A stretch of 5,600 nucleotides of DNA from Porticoccaceae bacterium UBA1117. Lineage in GTDB: Bacteria > Pseudomonadota > Gammaproteobacteria > Pseudomonadales > Porticoccaceae. Below the pieces are notes generated by a model that was not told where the DNA came from, searched no databases, and was given only the letters and a program-made list of their open reading frames with translations. Shown here one piece after another: positions 1-5,600 of this stretch; the first letter of the stretch is position 1, and each line of letters starts with the position of its first letter. The DNA is taken from contig DCBC01000012.1 in NCBI GenBank assembly GCA_002313335.1, forward strand, positions 2,850 through 8,449, written 5' to 3'. The position numbers were made by a program, and so were the translations under genes.

Positions 1-383
1 GTATGACACTACGGTCTAACCGTGCTCAGAACTATTTTGAGCATATGTATGGCAATCAACCAACAACGTGGTCAGATAGTTTAAAAGGTACGGAGAGACA
101 TCGGTTTATTACTAATAGTCTCACTCGAATGCGATTTTGTGCTGAGGACGGGACGCTCGACTTAGAAACAAAAGATGCATTCAACGCACCGCATCCCTTC
201 TATCCGTGGTTCTCTCACAAGGGCCGTAAAACATTGCAGGATAATGTAATATTTGGCCACTGGGCATCATTAGAAGGAAGAGATTGCGGTAAGCATTTAT
301 TTCCCTTAGATACGGGCTGTGTTTGGGGTGGTCCTTTAAGAATCATGAACTTAGATAACGGAAGCTACATCCACTATCCTTAG
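1..383 (+). CDS. apaH: ApaH, symmetrical bis(5'-nucleosyl)-tetraphosphatase, C-terminal part (5' end outside window)
   Basis: ApaH hydrolyses diadenosine tetraphosphate (Ap4A) symmetrically to two ADP. It is a cytoplasmic metallophosphatase of the PPP family. The visible 126 codons match the C-terminal part of the enterobacterial protein as I recall it: MYGNQP..W near residues 15-23 of the fragment, RFITNSLTRMRFC near 34-46, the metal-site FGHWASLEG near 84-92, and LDTGCVWGG near 102-110. The N-terminal GDxHG, GDxxDR and GNHD metal motifs are not in the window. The full family length is about 270-280 residues, so roughly half the gene is missing. The ATG at position 3 is therefore probably an internal methionine and the reading frame enters from the left. 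The tail ends soon after the last conserved block and is shorter than in E. coli, with no frameshift. It converges on rplQ across a shared terminator. In many gammaproteobacteria apaH follows rsmA (ksgA) and apaG, but that side is not visible here. Confidence 0.93.
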   Translation, partial: MTLRSNRAQNYFEHMYGNQPTTWSDSLKGTERHRFITNSLTRMRFCAEDGTLDLETKDAFNAPHPFYPWFSHKGRKTLQDNVIFGHWASLEGRDCGKHLFPLDTGCVWGGPLRIMNLDNGSYIHYP

Positions 384-422
384 CACACCATTTAGAGCGA
401 TGCTGACCAAATCACCGACACA

Positions 423-451
423 AAAAAGCCGAGCATTTAACTCGGCTTTTT
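423..451. terminator. Bidirectional Rho-independent terminator between apaH and rplQ
   Basis: An 11-bp perfect stem, AAAAAGCCGAG at 423-433 paired with CTCGGCTTTTT at 441-451, closes a 7-base loop. The GC-rich core is GCCGAG/CTCGGC. On the plus strand it ends in five T, and on the minus strand in six T (complement of 422-427). It lies 39 bases after the apaH stop and 22 bases after the rplQ stop, so it can end both converging transcripts. It is the only strong terminator hairpin I see in the window. Confidence 0.92.
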
Positions 452-473
452 AGCGGACAGCGCTCGATGATCG

Positions 474-872
474 CTATTCGGCGGTCTCGAGCACCCCTTC
501 TTCTGCAACAGACATCTCACGCCCAACTAACTCAACGTACGCCATTGGCGCTCTGTCACCAGTACGATAGCCGCACTTAAGAATCCGTAGATAGCCCCCA
601 GGTCGCTCCTGATAGCGCGGCCCTAAGTCAGAGAAGAGCTTACCGACCGTAGCGCTATCGCGTAACCGATCAAACGCCAGACGACGATTAGCAACACTGT
701 CCTCTTTGGCCAAAGTGATAAACGGCTCAGCAAAACTTCGTAGTTCTTTAGCCTTTGGCAACGTTGTCTTAATTAACTCATGCTCAACCAATGAAGCCGT
801 CATGTTACGGAACATTGCTCTCTTGTGAGTACCAGTTTTATTCAGCTTGCGGCCACTATAGCGATGACGCAT
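474..872 (-). CDS. rplQ: 50S ribosomal protein L17
   Basis: L17 is a large-subunit protein near the polypeptide exit tunnel and is usually the last gene of the alpha operon. The 132-residue product opens with the family signature [20 protein letters not shown] and continues with [19 protein letters not shown] (about 31-45), [14 protein letters not shown] (about 59-72), [10 protein letters not shown] and [25 protein letters not shown] (about 92-116). The core is full length. An acidic tail of about 15 residues makes it slightly longer than the roughly 127 residues of E. coli L17. The ATG is preceded by AAGGA (881-885) at 8 bases, which fixes the start. It lies 52 bases downstream of rpoA, the widest gap within the alpha operon, and I see no convincing promoter there. 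Transcription probably stops at the 423-451 hairpin. Confidence 0.98.
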   Translation of the reverse strand: MRHRYSGRKLNKTGTHKRAMFRNMTASLVEHELIKTTLPKAKELRSFAEPFITLAKEDSVANRRLAFDRLRDSATVGKLFSDLGPRYQERPGGYLRILKCGYRTGDRAPMAYVELVGREMSVAEEGVLETAE

Positions 873-924
873 GATTCAATTCCTTAATTCGTTGCTTTGT
901 CAGCAAAATGTCTAATAAACTATC

Positions 925-1920
925 TTAACCGAGTTCACGATCACTCTTAATGCTAGCAGGGGGCCAATTCTCAAGGCGCATGCCGAGCGAAAGCCCTCGT
1001 GAAGCCAGAACATCTTTAATCTCGGTAAGCGATTTCTTGCCTAAATTTGGAGTCTTCAACAACTCAACTTCTGTGCGCTGAATCAGGTCACCAATATAAT
1101 AAATACTCTCAGCTTTGAGGCAGTTGGCAGAACGAACCGTTAATTCCAGATCATCCACCGGCCGTAGCAGAATAGGATCTATCTCTTCCTCTTTCTCCTC
1201 AGGCTCTGCAGCAGTCTCACCTTGCAGGTCAACAAACACAGCCATTTGCTGCTGGAGGATCGTCGCAGCGCGACGAATTGACTCTTCTGGATCAATTGTG
1301 CCATTGGTTTCAAGCTCTAGAACCAATTTATCAAGATCAGTGCGATTCTCAACACGTGCATTGTCAACGCTATAAGAAACTTTAAAAATAGGACTGAAGG
1401 AAGCGTCTAACTGCAGCCGACCAATAGTTCGATTCTCTTCATCTGACACGCGAGCATCAGACGGCTGGTAACCACGGCCACGCAGTATTCGGAGCTCCAT
1501 ATTCAACGACTTTTTACCTGAAATTGTCGCTATCACGTGCTCTGGGTTAACAACCTCGATGTGACTATCACATTGGATATCAGCAGCTGTAACCACGCAA
1601 GGCCCTTGAGCCTTCAAAGTAACTGTGGTTTCGTCTCTCCCTTCCATCACAACTGCTACACCCTTAAGGTTCAGCAGTATCTCCATAACATCTTCCTGAA
1701 TCCCTTCAATAGTGCTGTACTCGTGCTCAACACCGTCGATTTCAACTTCAACGATGGCACAGCCAGACATTGACGAAAGTAAGATCCTACGTAGCGCATT
1801 ACCAAGTGTATGCCCAAACCCTCTCTCTAGAGGCTCCAAAACGACCTTGGCATGAGTCGAGTTGTAGGACGTTACATCAATATTTCGCGGTGTAAGCATT
1901 TCAGTGGCAGAATTTTGCAT
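925..1920 (-). CDS. rpoA: DNA-directed RNA polymerase subunit alpha
   Basis: RpoA dimerises to nucleate assembly of core RNA polymerase, and its C-terminal domain contacts UP elements and activators. The 331-residue protein (329 in E. coli) has the N-terminal assembly domain, with [20 protein letters not shown] at about 31-50 including Arg45, the residue known in E. coli to be needed for beta binding. The second half of this domain carries [21 protein letters not shown] at about 193-213. An acidic, glutamate-rich linker spans about 234-248. The C-terminal domain starts near 249 with [21 protein letters not shown]. Arg263, Asn266 and Lys269 here correspond to DNA-contacting Arg265, Asn268 and Lys271 of E. 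coli, and the second helix-hairpin-helix element [18 protein letters not shown] is intact. The tail is about four residues longer than in E. coli. AGGT (1927-1930) precedes the ATG. The gene lies 27 bases after rpsD in the alpha operon, so its dosage is tied to S4, S11, S13 and L17. Confidence 0.99.
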   Translation of the reverse strand: MQNSATEMLTPRNIDVTSYNSTHAKVVLEPLERGFGHTLGNALRRILLSSMSGCAIVEVEIDGVEHEYSTIEGIQEDVMEILLNLKGVAVVMEGRDETTVTLKAQGPCVVTAADIQCDSHIEVVNPEHVIATISGKKSLNMELRILRGRGYQPSDARVSDEENRTIGRLQLDASFSPIFKVSYSVDNARVENRTDLDKLVLELETNGTIDPEESIRRAATILQQQMAVFVDLQGETAAEPEEKEEEIDPILLRPVDDLELTVRSANCLKAESIYYIGDLIQRTEVELLKTPNLGKKSLTEIKDVLASRGLSLGMRLENWPPASIKSDRELG

Positions 1921-1947
1921 AATATTACCTGTAAGGGCTAACAGCGA

Positions 1948-2568
1948 TTATTTAGAGTAAAGCTCAACGATCAAATTCTCGTTAATCTCTGAGGGCAAAT
2001 CTGATCTATCTGGATTCCGCGTAAAAGTACCTTCCATTTTACTAGTATCTACACTGACCCACTCAACCTCTCCTCTCTGAGATGCAAGCTGTAACGCTGT
2101 CTGCACCCGGAGCTGAGCTTTAGATTTCTCACGAAGACCGACCATGTCACCTTCTTGGACTCGAAAGGAAGGTATATTGACCTTCTGGCCATTAACCAAT
2201 ATGGAATTGTGCGCCACTAGCTGACGCGATTCCGCACGAGTAGATCCAAATCCCATTCGATAAACCACGTTATCTAAACGTGACTCAAGAAGTGTCAACA
2301 AGTTCTCACCTGTATTACCCTTGATACGGGCGGCAGCTTTGTAATAATTACTAAACTGCTTCTCTAGTACACCGTAAATACGACGCACCTTCTGTTTCTC
2401 ACGCAACTGAACCCCGTAGTCAGACAAGCGCCCGCGGCGCTGGCCATGTTGACCCGGCGCACTCTCTGCGCGACATTTTGATTCTAAGGGACGCACGCCA
2501 CTCTTAAGGAACAAATCAGTTCCTTCGCGACGTGATAGTTTACAAGTTGGTCCAAGATATCTAGCCAT
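1948..2568 (-). CDS. rpsD: 30S ribosomal protein S4
   Basis: S4 is a primary 16S rRNA-binding protein that starts 30S assembly. In E. coli it also represses its own alpha operon by binding the leader ahead of rpsM. The 206-residue length equals E. coli S4. [20 protein letters not shown] opens the protein, [22 protein letters not shown] spans about 48-69, and the S4 RNA-binding domain runs from about residue 96 ([16 protein letters not shown]...LV..NSILVNG) to about 158. The C-terminus ..[12 protein letters not shown] is typical. Cys9 and Cys32 are present but the other two cysteines of the zinc-binding N-terminus found in thermophile S4 are absent, so zinc binding is unlikely. The gene starts 12 bases after the rpsK stop. 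Its Shine-Dalgarno is weak, GAGAG at 2576-2580, so translation may be partly coupled to rpsK (inference). Confidence 0.99.
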   Translation of the reverse strand: MARYLGPTCKLSRREGTDLFLKSGVRPLESKCRAESAPGQHGQRRGRLSDYGVQLREKQKVRRIYGVLEKQFSNYYKAAARIKGNTGENLLTLLESRLDNVVYRMGFGSTRAESRQLVAHNSILVNGQKVNIPSFRVQEGDMVGLREKSKAQLRVQTALQLASQRGEVEWVSVDTSKMEGTFTRNPDRSDLPSEINENLIVELYSK

Positions 2569-2580
2569 TTTTGTTCTCTC

Positions 2581-2973
2581 TTACACGCGACGCTTTTTAG
2601 GAGGACGACAGCCGTTATGAGGCACTGGCGTTACATCCGTGATGTTAGTAATTTTGTAACCGGCATTATTGAGTGCGCGAACCGCGGACTCACGCCCAGG
2701 GCCTGGGCCCTTGACCTGAACATCAAGGTTCTTCAGACCGTAGTCCTTAGCCGCCTCTCCAGCACGTTCGGCAGCAACCTGAGCAGCAAACGGCGTACTT
2801 TTACGCGATCCTCTGAACCCAGACCCACCAGACGTTGCCCAAGAAAGCGTGTTTCCTTGACGATCTGTGATTGTCACAATGGTGTTATTGAACGAAGCAT
2901 AAATGTGCGCTACGCCGTCTATCACCGTCTTTTTGACTTTTTTACGAGTCGTTTTAGCTACTGTTTTTGCCAT
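2581..2973 (-). CDS. rpsK: 30S ribosomal protein S11
   Basis: S11 sits on the 30S platform, contacts 16S rRNA near the E site and takes part in mRNA selection. The 130-residue product (129 in E. coli) begins with a lysine-rich tail. It then has [22 protein letters not shown] (about 20-41), [22 protein letters not shown] (about 44-65), and the C-terminal signature [20 protein letters not shown]. The Asn-Gly pair near residue 120 is the equivalent of the site that is an isoaspartate in E. coli S11. The start ATG follows AGGA (2984-2987) at 10 bases, which is slightly long. The gap to rpsM is 16 bases and to rpsD 12 bases, consistent with one polycistronic mRNA. Confidence 0.99.
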   Translation of the reverse strand: MAKTVAKTTRKKVKKTVIDGVAHIYASFNNTIVTITDRQGNTLSWATSGGSGFRGSRKSTPFAAQVAAERAGEAAKDYGLKNLDVQVKGPGPGRESAVRALNNAGYKITNITDVTPVPHNGCRPPKKRRV

Positions 2974-2989
2974 TACAAACCGATCCTAA

Positions 2990-3346
2990 TTATCGTTTAA
3001 TCGGACGCTTGGGACCTTTACGGGTGCGCGCGTTCGTCTTGGTACGCTGTCCGCGTACCGGCAAATTACGTCGATGACGTAGGCCTCTATAGCAACCTAA
3101 GTCCATCAACCGCTTGATGTTCATACTTGTTTCTCGACGCAAGTCACCCTCAACTTCGTTCTGCCCAACGGCAGCCCGCAATTGATCAAGTTGACCTTCG
3201 TCCAATGCAGAAATTTTAGTGTCTTCTGCAATGCCCACTTCCGCGCAAATCTTCTCCGCGGTTGGACGTCCGATACCAAACACATAAGTCAGTGAAATCA
3301 CTGTGTGTTTATTATCAGGAATGTTGACACCGGCAATACGGGCCAT
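2990..3346 (-). CDS. rpsM: 30S ribosomal protein S13
   Basis: S13 lies in the 30S head, contacts the P-site tRNA and forms bridges to the 50S subunit. The 118-residue product has the same length as E. coli S13 and matches throughout: [14 protein letters not shown] at the start, a helix-two-turn-helix region with [13 protein letters not shown] (about 22-34), [53 protein letters not shown] across the second half, and a basic tail. It is the first gene of the alpha operon. GGAG at 3355-3358 precedes the ATG by 8 bases. In E. coli the equivalent initiation region is masked by a pseudoknot when S4 binds, and the upstream gap here contains a matching large hairpin (see the leader entry). Confidence 0.99.
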   Translation of the reverse strand: MARIAGVNIPDNKHTVISLTYVFGIGRPTAEKICAEVGIAEDTKISALDEGQLDQLRAAVGQNEVEGDLRRETSMNIKRLMDLGCYRGLRHRRNLPVRGQRTKTNARTRKGPKRPIKR

Positions 3347-3429
3347 TCACATTACTCCACTTATACTATGGGTTTAATCAGTATTCCAACGCCCTGCAGC
3401 GAACTGCAAAAAGGCGCGGTAGAATACCG
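3347..3429 (-). promoter_or_regulatory. Candidate alpha-operon leader RNA (S4 autoregulatory element)
   Basis: The minus-strand RNA from this gap can form one long hairpin. The outer helix of 10 pairs joins CGGUAUUCUA (3429-3420) with UGGAAUACUG (3388-3379), including two G-U pairs. Inside it, CGCC (3416-3413) pairs with GGCG (3393-3390), and UGCAG pairs with CUGCA (3408-3395) around a UUCG loop. The element ends just upstream of the rpsM Shine-Dalgarno. This is the position and general plan of the E. coli alpha-mRNA structure that S4 binds to repress translation. GGGC (3394-3391) is complementary to GCCC at rpsM codons 2-3, giving a possible four-pair pseudoknot; the E. coli equivalent is longer. 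Pairing was done by eye, and the S4 role is inferred from position and known family behaviour. Confidence 0.55.
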
Positions 3430-3449
3430 ATAGATTTACCAAAAATCAA
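3421..3449 (-). promoter_or_regulatory. Candidate sigma-70-type promoter for the alpha operon
   Basis: On the minus strand, TTGATT (3449-3444) and TATTCT (3426-3421) are separated by 17 bases. Each matches four of six consensus positions. Initiation would be expected near 3414. That start would cut off the 5' arm of the outer leader helix, which argues against it. A GATAAT box at 3459-3454, overlapping the rpmJ stop, would start near 3447 and keep the full leader. It has no good -35 at 17 bases, only TTGAAC at a 21-base spacing. E. coli has an alpha promoter in this same gap, so one of the two may be real. Confidence 0.3.
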
Positions 3450-3454
3450 CCAGA

Positions 3455-3571
3455 TTATCCTTGGCGCTGCTTATGACGAGGTTCAACGCTACAAATAACA
3501 CGAACCACGCCCTTACGACGGACAACTTTACAATTTCGACAAATCTTTTTAACCGATGCGCGTACTTTCAC
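3455..3571 (-). CDS. rpmJ: 50S ribosomal protein L36 (zinc-ribbon form)
   Basis: L36 is the smallest large-subunit protein. It binds 23S rRNA and in its standard form holds a zinc ion. Translation of the minus strand from 3571 gives 38 residues beginning [20 protein letters not shown] and ending [14 protein letters not shown], essentially the standard L36 and exactly the usual length. The zinc ligands Cys11, Cys14, Cys27 and His33 are all present, so this is the zinc-binding type, not the cysteine-free paralogue used under zinc shortage. The start codon is GTG. No in-frame ATG exists upstream, and the strong AGGTGA-type ribosome site just before it supports this choice. The gene starts 12 bases after secY and is the last gene of the spc block before the alpha leader. 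Confidence 0.97.
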   Translation of the reverse strand: MKVRASVKKICRNCKVVRRKGVVRVICSVEPRHKQRQG

Positions 3572-3575
3572 AGCA

Positions 3576-3584
3576 TCACCTCTC
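3576..3584 (-). promoter_or_regulatory. Ribosome binding site of rpmJ overlapping the end of secY
   Basis: Minus-strand GAGAGGTGA lies 4 bases before the GTG start of rpmJ and shares its first G with the secY TAG stop codon. It sets the start of the small rpmJ gene at 3571 and suggests that ribosomes finishing secY could reinitiate there (inference). Confidence 0.75.
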
Positions 3585-4903
3585 TATCGACGGCCAGCGT
3601 TTTTAAGGTTGGCCTTTTTCATCAGCGAATCATATTGCTGTGACATTAGATGTGACTGCACTTGAGCCATAAAATCCATTGTTACAACAACCGCAATTAA
3701 TAGCGACGTCCCACCCAGGTAGAAAGGTACATTAAAGTACACATTCAAGAACTGTGGCATCAGACAAATCAAGGTGATGTAAATACCACCAATCAATGTC
3801 AACCTGGTGGTGACACTATCAATATATTTGGCCGTATGCTCTCCGGGACGTATCCCTGGCAAATAAGCACCGCCTTTCTTTAGGTTATCAGCCACTTCTC
3901 TCGGGTTGTACATCAACGCCGTGTAAAAGAAACTGAAGAAAATAATCAAACTGGAGAACAGTATTATGTATAACGGCTGTCCTGGACCAATTAGTAATGC
4001 AACATCTTGCAGCCAAGCTGGCGCGTTCACACCTTGACCAAACCATGTACTTATTGAGGTTGGAAACAACAACAAACTACTCGCAAAAATCGCCGGTATC
4101 ACACCTGCCATGTTCACCTTCAAAGGGAGGTGAGAAGTCTGAGCGTTATATGCCTGACGACCCTGCCGCTGGGCATAGTTTACCGTCAATCTACGCTGAC
4201 CGCGCTCTATAAACACCACAAAATATACAACAGCAACAGCAATGACCAAAACGACGATCAACATCAGCGGATTTAAATCACCCTGACGAGCAGACTCAAG
4301 AGCTTGACCCGCCGCCCCAGGCATACCAGCAACGATTCCAGCAAATATCAGCATGGATATACCATTACCTATACCACGCTCGGTAATCTGCTCTCCTAGC
4401 CACATCAAAAACACAGCACCTGCAACCAGCGAAGATATAGCAACCGCATAAAACATTGGTGTTACTTCGTAAGCCAAACCTTGCGATCCGAAACCAACGG
4501 CCATTGCAGTACCCTGCACCGTGGCCAACGCTACCGTTCCGTAACGTGTATATCGGTTAATAGTACGCCGGCCGCTATCACCCTCTTTCTTTAACTGCTC
4601 AAGACTCGGAACAGTCGCAGATAATAACTGCATAATAATCGAAGCGGAGATGTAGGGCATTACACCCAACGCCAAGATCGACAACCTCTCCAAAGCACCG
4701 CCAGAGAACATGTTAAACAACCCAAGAAACGTTCCCTGGTTCTGATTAAATAGCTCTGCCAACCTATCTGGGTCAAACCCGGGTACCGGAATATGCGTCC
4801 CAATCCGATAAATAATAATGGCTAAAAACAAAAAGCGCAGGCGAGCCCAAAGCTCTCCAAGTCCTTTTTGATTGCCTACAGGCATGCCACCAGGTTTAGC
4901 CAT
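3584..4903 (-). CDS. secY: Preprotein translocase subunit SecY
   Basis: SecY is the channel subunit of the SecYEG translocon in the inner membrane. It passes unfolded preproteins driven by SecA and inserts membrane proteins from ribosomes. The 439-residue product (443 in E. coli) shows about ten hydrophobic segments, roughly at 22-40, 73-95, 121-140, 150-170, 180-196, 212-232, 265-283, 310-332, 366-385 and 396-412. The plug region lies near 58-70 ([18 protein letters not shown]). The cytoplasmic loop motif [15 protein letters not shown] contains Arg352, the equivalent of E. coli Arg357 needed for SecA-driven export. The C-terminus [14 protein letters not shown] is conserved. The ATG lies 5 bases after the rplO stop, and its purine-rich site AGAAGAG (4918-4912) sits across the last codons and stop of rplO, so translation is probably coupled. 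It occupies the standard place between rplO and rpmJ. Confidence 0.99.
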   Translation of the reverse strand: MAKPGGMPVGNQKGLGELWARLRFLFLAIIIYRIGTHIPVPGFDPDRLAELFNQNQGTFLGLFNMFSGGALERLSILALGVMPYISASIIMQLLSATVPSLEQLKKEGDSGRRTINRYTRYGTVALATVQGTAMAVGFGSQGLAYEVTPMFYAVAISSLVAGAVFLMWLGEQITERGIGNGISMLIFAGIVAGMPGAAGQALESARQGDLNPLMLIVVLVIAVAVVYFVVFIERGQRRLTVNYAQRQGRQAYNAQTSHLPLKVNMAGVIPAIFASSLLLFPTSISTWFGQGVNAPAWLQDVALLIGPGQPLYIILFSSLIIFFSFFYTALMYNPREVADNLKKGGAYLPGIRPGEHTAKYIDSVTTRLTLIGGIYITLICLMPQFLNVYFNVPFYLGGTSLLIAVVVTMDFMAQVQSHLMSQQYDSLMKKANLKNAGRR

Positions 4904-4908
4904 TATCT

Positions 4909-5343
4909 TTACTCTTCTATCTTGCCGCCAGCAGCTACAATCGCTGCGGCTGCACCTTTAGTTGCGCCAATTCCTTTCAGAGTCACTGCTTTAGCAATCT
5001 CACCTGAGGCAAATACTTTTGCACGGAGAATGTTGCTATTGAGCAATCCAGCATTGCGCAGCGAATCAATGTCTACGACATCACCCTCTACCAAATGCAG
5101 CTCTGACAGACGTATCTCTGCGGTCACTGCCGCAAGCCGTGACGTGAAACCGTACTTAGGGAGGCGCTTCTGAAGCGGCATCTGACCGCCTTCAAAACCT
5201 GGCCGTATGCTACCACCAGAACGAGACGCCTGTCCCTTGTGGCCACGACCACATGTTTTACCAAGCCCACTGCCAATTCCACGGCCAGCACGCTTACCTT
5301 CTTTAATCCGACCCGGAGCCGGGCTAAGGGTATTCAGTCGCAT
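4909..5343 (-). CDS. rplO: 50S ribosomal protein L15
   Basis: L15 binds 23S rRNA late in 50S assembly. Its long glycine- and arginine-rich N-terminal extension threads into the subunit. From the ATG at 5343 the product is 144 residues, the same as E. coli L15. It opens [20 protein letters not shown], followed by [18 protein letters not shown] (about 21-38) and [30 protein letters not shown] (about 40-69), and it ends [20 protein letters not shown] longer reading from a TTG at 5358 adds MRKLK and overlaps rpmD. I reject it because the family begins at MRLNTL and because GAGGAAG lies 6 bases before the ATG. The gene starts one base after the rpmD stop and ends 5 bases before secY, so rpmD, rplO and secY are likely translated as a coupled series. 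Confidence 0.98.
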   Translation of the reverse strand: MRLNTLSPAPGRIKEGKRAGRGIGSGLGKTCGRGHKGQASRSGGSIRPGFEGGQMPLQKRLPKYGFTSRLAAVTAEIRLSELHLVEGDVVDIDSLRNAGLLNSNILRAKVFASGEIAKAVTLKGIGATKGAAAAIVAAGGKIEE

Positions 5344-5344
5344 C

Positions 5345-5539
5345 TTAAGCTTCCTCAACCTGTAACATATAGTTAACTTTATTAATCATTCCACGAACCG
5401 AGGGAGTATCTTCAACCTCAACAGTGTGGCCAATTCGACGCAACCCAAGTCCAGTGAGACAGGCTTTATGGTTCTTAAGCCGGCCAATAGAGCTCTTCAT
5501 TTGCGTTACTTTTACTTTTTTCAATTTAGCTTTTGCCAT
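5345..5539 (-). CDS. rpmD: 50S ribosomal protein L30
   Basis: L30 is a small large-subunit protein that bacteria carry in the spc operon between rpsE and rplO. The 64-residue product contains the family core: [16 protein letters not shown], then [29 protein letters not shown]. coli L30 has 59 residues. The difference is about four extra residues in a lysine-rich N-terminus (MAKAKLKK) plus one alanine at the C-terminus. The ATG at 5539 is supported by GGAAG (5550-5546) 6 bases upstream. The gap of 40 bases to rpsE is wider than the few bases seen in E. coli. The stop is one base from the rplO start, with the rplO ribosome site lying inside the last rpmD codons. Confidence 0.97.
   Translation of the reverse strand: MAKAKLKKVKVTQMKSSIGRLKNHKACLTGLGLRRIGHTVEVEDTPSVRGMINKVNYMLQVEEA
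5350..5356 (-). promoter_or_regulatory. Ribosome binding site of rplO within the end of rpmD
   Basis: Minus-strand GAGGAAG lies 6 bases before the ATG at 5343, encoded within the final Glu-Glu-Ala codons of rpmD. Its position decides the rplO start in favour of the ATG over the TTG at 5358, which the site itself overlaps. Confidence 0.8.
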
Positions 5540-5579
5540 GATCTACTTCCAATAACCTACGTGCTTTATTTACTATCAC

Positions 5580-5600
5580 TTAGTTTAGAATTTCTTCTAC
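5580..5600 (-). CDS. rpsE: 30S ribosomal protein S5, last six codons and stop (rest outside window)
   Basis: Reading the minus strand from the right edge gives VEEILN followed by TAA at 5582-5580. E. coli S5 ends with a very similar VEEILGK, and S5 is the gene expected directly before rpmD in the spc operon. S5 is a 30S protein near the mRNA entry channel and helps decoding accuracy. Only this tip is visible, so the call rests on the short match plus gene order. The 40 bases up to rpmD hold the rpmD ribosome site and nothing else I can support. Confidence 0.85.
   Translation of the reverse strand, partial: VEEILN

Noticed and set aside
873..924. Possible promoter in the rpoA-rplQ gap
   Set aside because: The 52 bases contain AT-rich stretches but no -35/-10 pair with acceptable match and spacing.
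1115..1375. Serine- and arginine-rich open frame on the plus strand opposite rpoA
   Set aside because: It is a low-complexity antisense shadow of the highly conserved rpoA frame, with no family resemblance.
2617..3000. 127-codon plus-strand open frame opposite rpsK
   Set aside because: It lies wholly antisense to S11 and has no recognisable domain. The S11 frame is certain.
3568..3576. Tiny ORF ATG-CTG-TGA overlapping the rpmJ GTG start on the minus strand
   Set aside because: The ATG directly abuts the Shine-Dalgarno sequence, too close for initiation, so the arrangement is probably chance.
4868..5173. 101-codon plus-strand open frame opposite rplO and the secY start
   Set aside because: It is an alanine- and serine-rich shadow of the L15 gene, and no plausible ribosome site was noted.
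1..5600. Undescribed system, mobile element, CRISPR or phage remnant
   Set aside because: Every gene belongs to the standard spc/alpha operon set or is apaH. There are no direct or inverted repeats beyond the terminator and leader hairpins, and no break in gene order inside the operon.

Overview
This window holds the distal end of the spc ribosomal-protein operon followed by the complete alpha operon, all on the minus strand. A convergent, truncated apaH gene lies at the left edge on the plus strand. Read 5'->3' on the minus strand the order is rpsE (last few codons only), rpmD, rplO, secY, rpmJ, rpsM, rpsK, rpsD, rpoA, rplQ. This is the classic proteobacterial order. The S4, S11, S13, L17, SecY and RpoA sequences look gammaproteobacterial, for example the near-invariant RpoA C-terminal domain and the rpmJ-rpsM junction with an alpha-leader-like hairpin. 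Base composition is roughly balanced, without extreme GC or AT. I cannot name a genus.

Layout: 1-383 (+) is the 3' end of apaH, the symmetrical diadenosine tetraphosphate hydrolase. 384-473 is a short convergent gap with one strong hairpin that can terminate transcription from both sides. 474-3346 (-) is the alpha operon (rplQ, rpoA, rpsD, rpsK, rpsM in ascending coordinates). 3347-3454 is the rpmJ-rpsM gap, with a long predicted RNA hairpin where the S4-responsive leader is expected, plus candidate promoter elements. 3455-5343 (-) holds rpmJ, secY and rplO. 5345-5539 is rpmD. 5580-5600 is the C-terminal tip of rpsE. No stretch over 300 bases lacks a gene.

The genes form one growth-linked expression block: small- and large-subunit ribosomal proteins, the alpha subunit of RNA polymerase and the SecY translocon channel. 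Spacing is tight (1 to 52 bases between most genes), and each gene has a recognisable or at least plausible Shine-Dalgarno sequence. Two starts needed a decision. rplO should start at the ATG at 5343, not at a TTG five codons upstream. rpmJ, a 38-codon gene, uses a GTG start.

I found no mobile element, CRISPR array, tRNA or rRNA, and no sign of an undescribed system. The region is ordinary core genome. The points worth a second look are the form of the alpha leader and the apaH neighbourhood.
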